Notes: generated by a model not told the origin, from the sequence alone. A stretch of 64,000 nt of DNA from Astragalus membranaceus (GCA_039519185.1 CM076851.1:35261799-35325798), one strand, 5' to 3'; counted from the first letter of the stretch, positions 43,274 to 54,600 are shown. Translations and numbers: made by a program.

Positions 43274-44960
43274 AGAATATTTTCGTCCTCGAAAATTTAC
43301 CTGATTCGAACAACTCTGGATAAGACTCCCGCATCTTGCTTTCCAGCTCCCACGTCATGCTTTCTCCGGCAGCTCCCAACCACACCACTTTCACCAAGAC
43401 GATCTCCCTTCCTCTCAGAGTCTTCACCTCACGGCCCTCGATTCGTACAGGCATCGTCTCCACAGTGAGATTATCCCGTACTCGCACATCATCCGCTTGG
43501 AATTCCAAATCCTTTCTTCGCTTATCATGATAACTCTTCTTTCTACTTTGCGAAGTTTTCCCTTGCTCCCGAATTAATTTCCACGATTGTCTAGCAGACA
43601 ACAAACCAGCTCCCTCCTCTTCAGGCGTAGAAAAACTTACAGACTTGCTATGGCAATTAATATGGGCATGGTTATACTCTAACCCGTTCATACTTAAGAT
43701 CACATCCACTCCGCTTAACGGGAACCAAATTAGATCAACAACAAAGTCTCTGTCGAAAATCGACAAGGGACACCCAGAGCACACAAGAGAAGTAGTCACC
43801 GACCCATTTGCTGGAGTGTCGACAACCATTTCTCCATTCATAGAAGACAACGCAAGACCCAACCTTTCAACACAATCAGCAGCAATAAAACAAAGAGTAG
43901 CACCGGTATCAACAATATAGGTTAGAGGAATACCATTAATGAAGCATGTACCTCTAATAAGTCCGCCCTCCTTAGAAGTCTCTGTCCCTACCAAAGCGAA
44001 CACTTTTCCACCAGCTCGTTCCTTCTTCGGTTTCTGACACTGACTACTAATGTGTCCTCCTTCGCCACATTTGAAACAAACCACCTCCTTATGCTCACAC
44101 CCGGACACCTCATGCCCGATCTTACCGCAACGGAAACACCTCGTCGTCTCAGCTTTGCACGCATTACTCTTATGGCCAGCTTTGCCACATCTGAAGCACA
44201 CAATACCAGCAGGAGCATCTCCCCCACTAGTCCTCTTACCATCAGCAGCTTTCGGTTCACCTCTACCAGCAGGAGCATCATACGGCTTACCACAACTCTG
44301 AGACTTGCTCCTCTTCTCATTAACAATCTTATAATGAGCATCGCTATCCTCCTCGTAGATCCTGCAGCCGTCAATCAAATCAGAAAAGGCACGGATCTTT
44401 TGATATCCAATGGCCTTCTTGATCTCTGGCCGCAACCCGTTCTCAAACTTGATGCACTTTGAGAACTCAGCAGTCGCCTCACTATAATGCGGATAAAACT
44501 TGGCTAACTCCACAAACTTAGCAGCATACTCAGTAACCGACAAGTTTCCCTGCTTCAGCTCAAGGAATTCGATTTCCTTCTTGCCCCGGACATCCTCAAG
44601 GTAATACTTCCTCATAAATTCCCTACGGAACACAACCCAAGTGATCTCTTCACCTGCCGCTACCAATCTTTGACTAGTCTCTAGCCACCAGCCATCAGCC
44701 TCTTCTGACAACATATGAGTACCATAACGAACCTTCTGCGCTGGAGTGCAGTCCATCACACGGAAGATCCTCTCCATCTCCTTCAGCCAAGCCAATGCTC
44801 CATCAGGATTATACTTGCCTTTGAAAGTAGGCGGATTCTCCCTTTGAAAGGTTACCAAACTACGAGACCCAGCATTTTCACCAACGTTTTGCTGACCTTC
44901 CACAGCCTGAGCCATAGCAGCCAAAGCAGCAGCGATAGCAGCATCGTTCCTTCCAGCCAT
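43272..44960 (-). CDS. Gag-protease polyprotein fused to an integrase C-terminal tail, 562 aa
   Basis: ATG at 44960. Residues 1-30 are an Ala-rich start, then the retrotransposon gag domain (GALAWLKEMERIFRVMDCTP; VVFRREFMRKYYLEDVRGKK). Three CCHC knuckles follow near 255-310: CFRCGKAGHKSNAC, CFRCGKIGHEVSGC, CFKCGEGGHISSQC. The aspartic protease follows with YIVDTGATLCFI and a DVILSMNGL second half. Then the sequence jumps to SQSRKKSYHDKRRKDLEFQ and ADDVRVRDNLTVETMPVRIE, pieces of the chromovirus integrase C-terminal domain, ending WELESKMRESYPELF. RT, RNase H and the DDE core are missing, yet the frame is uninterrupted. The protein could supply particles and protease; it cannot copy or insert DNA. 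Confidence 0.93.
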   Translation of the reverse strand: MAGRNDAAIAAALAAMAQAVEGQQNVGENAGSRSLVTFQRENPPTFKGKYNPDGALAWLKEMERIFRVMDCTPAQKVRYGTHMLSEEADGWWLETSQRLVAAGEEITWVVFRREFMRKYYLEDVRGKKEIEFLELKQGNLSVTEYAAKFVELAKFYPHYSEATAEFSKCIKFENGLRPEIKKAIGYQKIRAFSDLIDGCRIYEEDSDAHYKIVNEKRSKSQSCGKPYDAPAGRGEPKAADGKRTSGGDAPAGIVCFRCGKAGHKSNACKAETTRCFRCGKIGHEVSGCEHKEVVCFKCGEGGHISSQCQKPKKERAGGKVFALVGTETSKEGGLIRGTCFINGIPLTYIVDTGATLCFIAADCVERLGLALSSMNGEMVVDTPANGSVTTSLVCSGCPLSIFDRDFVVDLIWFPLSGVDVILSMNGLEYNHAHINCHSKSVSFSTPEEEGAGLLSARQSWKLIREQGKTSQSRKKSYHDKRRKDLEFQADDVRVRDNLTVETMPVRIEGREVKTLRGREIVLVKVVWLGAAGESMTWELESKMRESYPELFESGKFSRTKIF

Positions 44961-45060
44961 CTCAACTTATCGCTACAACATAGACAACAGTTAGAACTAA
45001 TTGACAATACTTGATCGTCAATGACACAATAACTTAACAACTTGGCCGGACAGACCGAAA

Positions 45061-45074
45061 CTGCTCTGATACCA
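45061..45074 (-). other. Primer-binding site, initiator tRNA-Met type
   Basis: The minus strand reads TGGTATCAGAGCAG, four bases from the 5' LTR edge. TGGTATCAGAGC is the canonical initiator tRNA-Met complement used by many plant LTR elements. Confidence 0.92.
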
Positions 45075-45078
45075 CTAA

Positions 45079-46191
45079 TGTAACACCCATTTCTACCCGG
45101 TAAAATATAAGTAAAATCAGAGTTTTCACAAACAAACGGATGCTACTTTTATCAACTTAAAAACCATAAACAGACATAAATAAGTCTTTTCTGAAAATCG
45201 GATACATAACAACATTTCAAAACAAGTCAAACTTCTTTTAACTACGCAGCGGAAATTCAAATGGTTCAACTAAACCATAGTGGCAACTATGCAAGATTCA
45301 TAATTCAAAATCCAACAGTAACAACTTAAATAACATAAATAAACGTTCATCCCCCCGAGTGCTACGTATCAGAGCGACGACACCGACCCGAACTAATGAA
45401 GGTGCAACGTCATTCATTCGAGGTTACCTGCACGTTACCAACATCGGGGTAACATTCAAACAGAATGGGTGAGATATCGAACCGTATAATGAATCATATG
45501 AAAGACGATATATATCAGGTCAGGGAATCAAATCATCATTTCACATCAGTCAATATCATCATATCACAACGGTCAAGTCATTACGTCACAACAGTCAAAA
45601 TAATTTCAATCGCATAAATATGCAACATGAATGCAGAATGTGACTCGACTCAGGGCCACCGCCCTATAATGCATGTGGTACCATAATTCCAGCCAATAAA
45701 TAGAGGCATCAACATCGTAACATCAATTCATCGTAATTTGCCAGTCCAGGCCATCGTGTTTTGAGCATAGCTCCATCGTAAAAATATGCTATGTGTGCGA
45801 TGCTATGTAAATGCACAACCAATAAACAACGATTACATAGCAACGCAACAACATCAGAAATCATCGTTGGCCATAGGCCTACAACATACCACCTGCCAAT
45901 AAATAGAGGCAATTCAACTCGGTGTAACATCATCAACTAACAACATTTGAACCAACAATTCAGCCACAACAATGGGCGCTAAGGCGCCAACAAGCAACAG
46001 CAACAACCATAGGCGCTAAGGTGCCAACATGCAACAACAGCAAACAAGAACAGCAACACAGCAACAACAGCAACAATAGCAACAATGGCAACAGCAACCA
46101 TAGCAACAACGACCACAGAAACAGCAACACTGCAACAGCAGCAACAACAACGCCAACAGCAACACAGCAACAGCAACACAGCAACAGCAGC

Positions 46192-46224
<33 letters not shown>

Positions 46225-47379
46225 CAGCAACAGCAACAACAGCACAGCAACAGCAACACAGCAATAGCAACAGCAACGGCAACAGCAACAGCAGCACAGC
46301 AACAGCAACAGCAGCACAGAACTAGGGTGTGGCGCCTAGGGACAGGGCGCCAACACCAGCAACACAGAAATAGTGTGTGGCGCCTAGGGACAGGGCGCCA
46401 ACTAGGGACAGGGCGCCAACACCAGCAACACAGAAATAGGGTGTGGCGCCTAGGGACAGGGCGCCAACACCAGCAACACAGAAATAGGGTATGGCACCTA
46501 GGGATAGGGCGCCAACATCCGCAAGCAACAAAACACCAAGCACAGGGCGCCTAGGGCGCCAGTTTCAGCAAGCAACACACTGTCAGGCACAGGGCGCCTA
46601 GGGCGCCAGTTTCAGCAGTAACAACAACAGGGACTGGGCGCCTAGGGCGCCAGTTTCAGCAACACAACAGGGACTGGGCGCCTAGGGCGCCAGTTTCAGC
46701 AACAGGGCGCCTACGGCGCCGTTTTCAGCAACACAAACGCAGGGACATGCACAAGGCGCCAAGGGCGCCAGTTTCAGCTACAACAAAAACAGAAAACAGT
46801 GACAGGGCGCCTAGGGCGCCACTTTCAGCACCCAATACAATTTCTCACGATCATGGCGAAATACAATAACAATTCTAGGGCATAGGAATATCAATCGCAC
46901 AAACATAATTATTCAACAAAGCATCCAATACATATATGATCATACATATGACAAATCATTGAACCCTAACCCCCACATAAAGTAATTCATATATCCCATT
47001 ATAAGGCTTGAATCCCACCCTTACCTTAGCCTTAGAAGATCACGAACCCTAGCCTCCTCTCTCCTCTTGGCGTCGCTTTCTCCCTCTTCTCTCCTCTTAG
47101 CGTCGCGCCCTCTAGCTCTTTCTCACTCTCAAACTTTTGTTTTTCTAATAATGAAACCCTAACTAGTTTCCTACTAATTATCAACTCATTTAACTTCATG
47201 GGCTTTCCCATAGCTTATGCGACTTAATCATGGGCTTTTTCCCTAACACCTCTCCTTTACTAATCCTAACACTAATAATAGGTCCACATACACTAACATA
47301 TAGTTATTCCATTATATTTCTCTCAATTAAATTCCCAAACAATTCAATTAAATAATTAATTAAATTTTGGGGCGTTACA
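45079..47379 (-). repeat. 5' LTR of the non-autonomous element
   Basis: 2301 bp, the same as 41067-43259 but about 108 bp longer through extra CAA/CAG and GGCGCC units (46028-46820). Confidence 0.93.
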
Positions 47380-47784
47380 TATACAGTCTACAAAAATCAT
47401 CCACATTCTCGTCGCCGGAAAGTGTCATCAGTTTTTCATAAATTGTGGATAAAGTCATATTTGTTCCTTCAAGTAAAGTGAGGGTATATGAAGTAATGTC
47501 ATCCTCAAAATGGACTTCTTCTCCAACTATGCCAAGTCCTACAGCATAACACACATCTAAAGGACTAAAATCAACTATCCTATTCTGTATTCTAAACCCC
47601 CCTCTTTTTTCATCCCAACGTCTACATAATTCTTCCAACAAAATTCCAGATATGTTTATTTTTCCCGGTAAAAACATTAACCATTTAAAAGGCGTACCAT
47701 CAATCCTTTCCTTTTGACATTTTGTAAGATTTTCATTAACTTTGCCGATATATTTTGTTGTACACTTGTGTCGCAAACGCACCT

Positions 47785-48600
47785 ACAACAACATCACGAA
47801 AGACAAAAGGCTCTGTGGGATATATATATATTTTGGTAAATGGCAACAACTAGAGAATAAGATAAACCTAAAACCATATTACTATTACCCACCGTTCCGG
47901 ATTTTGAATAACTAGTGTCCGACATTATACCTGTCCGACATCACAATCAATCACATTAGCATTACAGACACATAACATCCAGATTCAAATAGAAGCATTA
48001 TAATCCATTATCACGGAATTTTTAATATGCCGTCAAAAAAACAGAATTTAAACTTCATTAGAAGCAATTATTCTATGCTGATGACAGTTTACTGTTTTGT
48101 ATGGCAACTCAAGAGGAACCAAGACAACTTGCATCTATTTTGGACAGCATCAACGGGGTCATTAAAGGGGTCAAAATAGATGCAGCAATCCCATGCATCA
48201 TTAAATAAAAAAATAAACAAAATAATACAAACAAAAGAAACAAAACATGAAATGAAGGGATCAAGTTGTAAAGAGCACTATTCTTGAAATTGAAATGTAA
48301 CTTGCAACTACAACAACTTAAACTAAATGATAATAAATTAATAATTAAATAAACAGAATCAACAATTAGAGGAGCAATGTTCTTAAACTATGAAATTATC
48401 AAAAATTAGAGGAGTAATGTTCTTAAACTATGAAATTGGAATCAAAACAATATAAGAACGTAAAGATGAATTTATACTATGTTTTTTTGAAGCAATGAAT
48501 TTATACTAGTTATGAGTTATAATAACAACTTAAAATTCAAAAGAAATAAACAGAATCAAAACCCTAAATCCCTAATAATATGTTACTGTTATGGTGTTAC
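47785..48600 (-). other. Probable first intron region of the second MULE gene, with LINE fragment
   Basis: Lies between the split gene's first coding exon (acceptor at 47783) and a candidate 5' exon donor near 48600. AT-rich. A LINE RT fragment is listed separately at 48055-48160. Nothing else recognised. Confidence 0.4.
48055..48160 (+). pseudogene. LINE RT palm fragment, copy 1
   Basis: The plus strand reads FYADDSLLFCMATQEEPRQL, containing the YADD catalytic box. Related, longer copies are at 49655-49830 and 49893-49985. Confidence 0.7.
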
Positions 48601-48720
48601 CTGCTAATCTACGCAGAGGACGGTCAGGAGGCACGGTGGTGGAGAACTGCGGCGGCGGTGGTGGAGAACGACGGCGCTGCTGGGTTCGTTGTGAGTCTGT
48701 GACTGTGCGCAGAAAGAAGA
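48600..48720 (-). promoter_or_regulatory. Candidate 5' UTR exon of the second MULE gene
   Basis: The minus strand is CCACC/GCCGCC-rich and ends TTAGCAG|GTAACACC, a good donor at about 48600. A GAAA microsatellite (48760-48815) lies upstream. No in-frame ATG joined to the first coding exon could be proven. Confidence 0.4.
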
Positions 48721-48759
48721 AGAAAAGAAGGGAAGGGAAACGTGAAACAGCGTGAAACT

Positions 48760-48785
48760 GGGAAAGAAAGAAAGAAAGAAAGAAA

Positions 48786-48815
<30 letters not shown>
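48760..48815. repeat. (GAAA)n microsatellite
   Basis: About 13 GAAA units with one interruption. Confidence 0.95.
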
Positions 48816-48816
<1 letters not shown>

Positions 48817-48945
48817 CGTGAAATACCCTTAATACCCTTATTTTGGCACTGCGCGTTGTACCTAAATCACATTCGTTTTTACCAAAATACCCTTATGTTT
48901 GGCACCACCAGCAGTACCTAAAAGGTGATATATTTTTTATTCTTT

Positions 48946-48946
<1 letters not shown>

Positions 48947-49015
<69 letters not shown>
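48947..49015. repeat. (AT)n microsatellite
   Basis: About 34 AT units. Confidence 0.97.
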
Positions 49016-49016
<1 letters not shown>

Positions 49017-49384
49017 TTTTTTGATTTTTGGCTTAGTTCATCCTTGTAGGTGAATTTGTGTAATTTTTAGTCCTTCAGTTTTGATTTTCTGTAGTTTTTC
49101 AACTCTAAATCTGTGTAATAATTTAAGATTCTGGTTCTATGTAATATTCTGCAATGGAAAATTTATTTTATGTCAAATTTTCAGTATAAGTTGTTTTGTT
49201 TCGGTTGTCTTAATTATTTCTTCATATTTCTGTTAACTTCCCTCTTATTTCGTATGAGCACTCCAAGGTTGGTTTATTAACCATCAACTATCTTGAATAA
49301 TATTCTATTTTTTGTCTTTCCAATGATTAACAGTCACAGAGATTTGTTGATTCTAGAGCAAAAGATGATAGCAGCACTTGAATA

Positions 49385-49665
49385 ACAGTCACTGGTGAAA
49401 GATGCACTTAAAATAGCAGCAGTTGCGTTTTGGTCTCATTTTGCACTACACTTCCACCGGTAGAAGTTGCACTTAAAATAGCAGCACTTGCGTTTTGGTC
49501 TCATTTTGCACTAGATTTCCACCAGTAGAAGTTGAACTTAAAATAGCTTATATATTCACTGGTCATATGTGCGACCAACCGCTGGAGCACCGCTATAATC
49601 AATGTGCACGCTACAGTTGCTTTTTGGTCTCATTTTGCACTACACTTCCACCGGTAGAAATTATT
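49385..49665 (+). repeat. ~75-bp tandem repeat, two full and one partial copy
   Basis: Units contain TTGCGTTTTGGTCTCATTTT GCACTA and CTTCCACCGGTAGAA (copies at about 49406-49481, 49482-49556 and partly 49612-49660). Confidence 0.85.
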
Positions 49666-49985
49666 CTATGCTGATGACATTTTACTGTTTTGTAAGGCAA
49701 CTCAAGAGGAAGCAAGACAACTTACATCTATTTTGGACAAAAAGCTTCGGTCAAAGAATTAACCATTCAAAATCTGAAATTATTTTCAATAATGGAGTCT
49801 CGAGGGATACAAAGCAGCTGATGACATTTTATGCTGCAGGGAGGGCTACACGGAAGCGGCACAAATCACATTCTAAAATCATATCCCCTTTATGCTGATG
49901 ACATTTTACTGTTTTGTATGGCAGCTCAAGAGGAAGCAAGACAACTTCGGTCAAAGAATTAACCATTCAAAATCCGATTTTAGAT
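49655..49985 (+). pseudogene. LINE RT palm fragments, copies 2 and 3
   Basis: The plus strand reads FYADDILLFCKATQEEARQL, then SFGQRINHSKSEIIFNNG. About 240 bp later come YADDILLFCMAAQEEARQL and FGQRINHSKS again. These RT pieces (YADD box and the following GQxINxxKS motif) are not part of a complete LINE. The repeated, shortened copies suggest local duplication within the MULE. Confidence 0.7.
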
Positions 49986-50251
49986 TGAAGTTTATCTCTT
50001 CATCACACTTTTCAATGTTTATAGGCAGTCACACTTACAAATCAGCTATTTTTTTGAGAATTCCAATCAAACACATTTTATTTCTACTTGAATGACCTTT
50101 TTTGATGCTTTCATAATTAGTTACTTAGAGCCATTTTGTTGTTGAAGCCATTTTAGGTACTATTTTTCTTATGACACCCTTCAGTTTTGATGTCAAGAGA
50201 TATCAAATTAACCACAACTGTTCGCAGTACCTAAAATTCAAACGGATGAAT

Positions 50252-51375
50252 GCAAGGACATGACCTAACCCCTATGCGAATATATGACATATGAAGGTTC
50301 ATAGTACCCTACATTGGTGTCCCATGTATCCACACAGTCATATGTCATAATGGTTTTGAAGTAAGGAGGGTTGGCTATTGTGTTAAAAAAGTTGGTGAAT
50401 TGCTTGGCTACCTTGGACATTGCTCTTGGCAACTCAAATGAAAGGACATGACCTAACTCCTATGAGAATATATGACATATGAAGGCTCATAGTACCCTAC
50501 ATTGGTGTCCCATGTATCCACACTGTCATATGTCATAATGGTTTTGAAGTAAGGAGGGTTGGCTATTGTGTTAAAAAAGTTGGTGAATTGCTTGGCTACC
50601 TTGGACATTGCTCTTGGCAACTCAAATGAAAGGACATGACCTAACCCCTATGCGAATATATGACATATGAAGGTTCATAGTACCCTACATTGGTGTCCCA
50701 TGTATCCACACTGTCATATGTCATAATGGTTTTGAAGTAAGGAGGGTTGGGTATTGTGTTAAAAAGGTTGGTGAATTGCTTGGCTACCTTGGACATTGCT
50801 CTTGGCAACTCAAATGAAAGGACATGACCTAACCCCTATGCGAATATATGACATATGAAGGTTCATAGTACCCTACATTGGTGTCCCATGTATCCACACT
50901 GTCATATGTCATAATGGTTTTGAAGTAAGGAGGGTTGGCTATTGTGTTAAAAAAGTTGGTGAATTGCTTGTCTACCTTGGTCATTGGTCTTGACAACTCA
51001 AATGAAAGGACATGACCTAACCCATATGCGAATATATGACATATCAAGGTTCATAGTACCCTACATTGGTGTCCCATGTATCCACACAGTCATATGTCAT
51101 AATGGTTTTGAAGTAAGGAGGGTTGGCTATTGTGTTAAAAAAGTTGGTGAATTGCTTGGCTACCTTGGACATTGCTCTTGGCAACTCAAATGAAAGGACA
51201 TGACCTAACCCCTATGCGAATATATGACATATGAAGGTTCATAATACCCTACATTGGTGTCCCATGTATCCACACTGTCATATGTCATAATGGTTTTGAA
51301 GTAAGGAGGGTTGGCTATTGTGTTAAAAAAGTTGGTGAATTGCTTGGCTACCTTGGTCATTGGTCTTGGCAACAT
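50252..51375 (-). repeat. ~187-bp repeat, six copies in opposite orientation (array B)
   Basis: Plus-strand units start AAGGACATGACCTAACCCCT at about 50252, 50439, 50627, 50814, 51003 and 51191. The units are the reverse complement of those in arrays A1/A2 with moderate divergence, and array B lies next to the 3' end of the transposase gene. Confidence 0.94.
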
Positions 51376-51640
51376 GAACCTGATGTCATTTACAACATTT
51401 ACATATACTTGGCTACATATCATAATTGAAGTAAGTCGCCTTCAAAGGTTTGGGTGGTAACATGAACCTGATGTCATTTACAACATTTACATCAATACTA
51501 ATCAAAAGATACATATATGTCTAATTACAACAAAAATTTCTCATGAGCATTAATATACATATATCTTTAATTACAACAAAAAATACTCATGACCATTAAT
51601 ATGCAGGGAGTATCCTTCAAGCTAAAGTCAGGGATTTGTA
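51376..51640. other. Spacer between array B and the transposase 3' end
   Basis: Contains a short direct repeat (AACATGAACCTGATGTCATT, at about 51371 and 51461) and TATATGTCTAATTACAACAA, which is shared with sequence 3' of the second MULE gene near 39890. Confidence 0.5.
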
Positions 51641-54600
51641 GTCAATTGTGACAATCCCGTGAAGTCTGTTTCCATGTTTGCCAAAAGTTCCATGAATGGA
51701 ATGTCACCTCCTACCTGTTAATAATCACATAATTTGTTTAACAACATGAACATATAAATAAAAACTCTAATAACAGACAATCAAACAACATGCCTGACAA
51801 GAGGAACTAAAGTTGTTAGTTGCATTGTCTAATGTTAAATAAGTTGCTTCTGTAATGGTTGGACATTGAGAAGCCCAACTGTTGTGCGCAAATTTTGAGA
51901 CTCCAGCATCTTTATTTATATATACATTTCCTGACTGTATAGAGGAATTGTTAAATAAGTTCAACTAAACTCGACTTCAGGTCAAAGTGAACATATGTAA
52001 AATCACTTATCCACAAATGCGAAATAACTAATTTGATTGAATGATGAAAATGATACAGGAAAAAACTTAGCGTTGTAGTTAACATACTAAATGAAGTTTG
52101 CACAATCATCTGATGCAAACTAAACCACATTGTTTGCACCAAACAACTCTCCACGAGTTATAAATCAATCCAACTCAATGACCTGCTGATAAGTCTTGAA
52201 ATTATTCACAACAAGTTACAACTCAAACTCAACAATAGTACATAAATTTTCCCGAAATTTTCTGACGGATCAAATTAGTCCGTGAACAAATTGAAAATTG
52301 GAAACTCTACACTTTTAGTAAAATCTTATAATGGACACGAACCAAAGTAGTTGCTTCCGTCACATCTCCACCAGTAGTAACCTCAACAGTTGATTCCACA
52401 CAAATGTCGGTGTTGACTTCCATACCCATGGTTCCAATATTGCTCGCCTACACATTATACAAAAAACAGTAAGATGCATGTGATATGGAGTTTAATGCTT
52501 AATACATAATTTGTTAAAAAACAACACAAACCTCCGTATTGTTTTTGTCATTAGCTCGCTTGGTTCGCTTATTCACTCTCTTTTTAACAACTTTTGTCAA
52601 CTGTAGATATTTTTCTGTTTGCAGGAGGACGACCTTTACGCTTGACCCTCAATGGACTGTGACAAGTAGGGAGACTGTCTAGGATTGAGTCATCATTCAA
52701 AACCTTGGTTTTAACATTATCCATTGTAGGATCCATACTTGGCAAATCAGAACTAAATTGATGCAACAGTTCATGGAATGCTTGCACAATTTCTCAAACC
52801 TCGTAGAAATGCTTGCACAATTTCTCAAACCTATCCATGTGTGGCATCAATTCCTTCACACCATAATTTATCTTAATATATGCATGCTTCCTTTTAATAT
52901 TTTTCTTCCATCTTGTCAAAACATACTTCTCTGGAACTTTTTCAACCCTCTCTTTAGCACAAACACATAATACATGGCAACACAAAATTCCTCTAAACTC
53001 AAAGAACGAGCATTCACAGTTGACATCATAGTTGTCACGATTGAACAAAACTTTAAGGTAGCGCTCTTTTGGTCTATCTCCAACTATTATCTCCTCCAAC
53101 ACATTATATGTAGCAACGCAACCCTCCATTGACTCCAAGGAGGGGACACAATTCATTTTACCTCTAAATTCAGTTTGAACCTCCTTAAATTTTGCATGTG
53201 TGTAATCACGTTGGAACTGCCTTTCAATTGAGGAGGTGGACCCACAATGAATTATTGTATCTATTGATTGAAAATCAGCTGCAAATTCTTTTTCTGCTTT
53301 ATTTTTTAGAGCATTGCCATATTGTTTTACAAATTGACCAAGACTTGTTGTTGAATTGATATATCCATCAAAGAAAGCATGTATGCTCTCACTGCGTTGT
53401 GTTGTTGACATGCCCGCCCAGAAAAATTTCCTTAACAAGGTCGGTGCCCATCTATGTCGCTCCTTATACAACCCACTTAACCAGTCATTCTCTTGAAGCT
53501 GGAATTTGTCTATGAAGGAACGCCATGTATCTTCAAAATCAAGTCTTGTGTAAGTATCATAAACTGCTTCTTTCATTGCCGCCTTTATCTTGTAATATTC
53601 ACCATAGCCACTAAGTATTTCGGGAATTTTTTTCATGATATGCCATAAACACCACCTATGGCGAGTAGTAGGGAAGACTGTCTCAATGGCATTTTTCATA
53701 GCCTTGCATTGGTCGGTGACAATACCCAAGGGGGCCTTTCCTAGCATGCAAGAAAGCCATGATTGAAAAAGCCACACAAATGACTCTTCGTCTTCACCGG
53801 AAACTAGGCCACACCCAAGTAATGTTGATTGACCATGGTGACTGACACCTACAAACGCAGCAAAAGGCATCTCATATTTATTGGTCAGATATGTTGTATC
53901 AAATGTCACCACATCTCCAAAATATTCATAAGCAGCTCTACTTCTCACATCGGCCCAAAAGACATTCTTGACATGAAAACCATCATCCAAATCAAGATCA
54001 TAGAAGAAATTTGAATTTTGTTCCCTCATTTCATAAAAGTAACTAATCAACGCCTTCCCATCACCGCCTTTACCAATTGAACGCATTTCCTTGTTGACAA
54101 AATTCCTTACGTCCTTTTCACAAAATGGTATATTTTCATGCCCTCCTGCATCTGTAACAAGAGATTGGAAAGTTTTGTTGATCCTCACGCCCGCTTCATC
54201 GTTGATTTGGATTGTTCTCTTCACATGCAGATTTATTTTTTTGTTTGCCCTAAACAACCTTGACTTTGTGGGGCTCAACTGGTGACAATGCTCATCTACA
54301 AATTTTTTGATATACCATACTCCATCTGTTTCTAACTTGAAACATATCTTCGCAGGACAATTGCTCACCCTAGTCGGAAGTGTCTTCAATGAACATGGAA
54401 TTTTTGACATTTGCGCGCTAGACCCCTCTCTCGAGCATGACAGAATTCTGTAGTTGATTGCCCCATCCTTTCCCTTTACTGATGTTCTAATTTTCCATCC
54501 AAATCCTTTTTTTTAAAGCATACTCACCATAATATGATATCCCCTCATCTAATGAAGCAAAACACATCCCGATTGTTGGCTCCCAACATGTATCATCATT

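Larger units (their letters stand above)
41067..47379 (-). mobile_element. Non-autonomous chromovirus-like Ty3/gypsy element
   Basis: 6313 bp, minus strand, flanked by perfect TATAC (41062-41066 and 47380-47384). LTRs at 41067-43259 and 45079-47379 start TGTAACACCC and end GGGGCGTTACA on the plus strand. The primer-binding site (TGGTATCAGAGC, initiator tRNA-Met type) and the polypurine tract are in place. The internal region has one long ORF (gag-protease with a short integrase tail) and no RT, RNase H or integrase core, so it needs proteins from a relative. LTRs are nearly identical apart from repeat copy number, so insertion is recent. Confidence 0.93.
39999..47782 (-). pseudogene. Second MULE gene: N-terminal domain shared with the Ulp1 gene plus coiled coil, split by an LTR element
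   Basis: Minus-strand pieces: 47385-47782 (first exon, begins after acceptor TTGTTGTAG), 40841-41066 (same exon beyond the insertion), 40622-40756, and 39999-40508 ending the protein. The first exon aligns with residues 1-209 of the Ulp1-like gene (LDVCYAVGLGIVG against LDVCVGLGLRIVG; DDFCRLY against EDFCRLY). The last exon encodes a long coiled coil (KVLEERLSKVERNLSQLKSL) and a basic C-terminus (TRRRKNPRKIQ); there is no peptidase domain. The insertion carries a TATAC duplication and lies in the codon for Tyr of CRLYILLA. The donor after the first exon reads AT instead of GT. No ATG matches the start of the Ulp1 gene here; it may lie in an upstream exon. Confidence 0.7.

Noticed and set aside
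41948..46554. Long Leu/Cys/Ala/Val- and Gln-rich open frames on both strands over the CAG-rich LTR tracts
   Set aside because: They arise from the trinucleotide repeat, which stays open in all frames; they lie in LTRs and have no domain.
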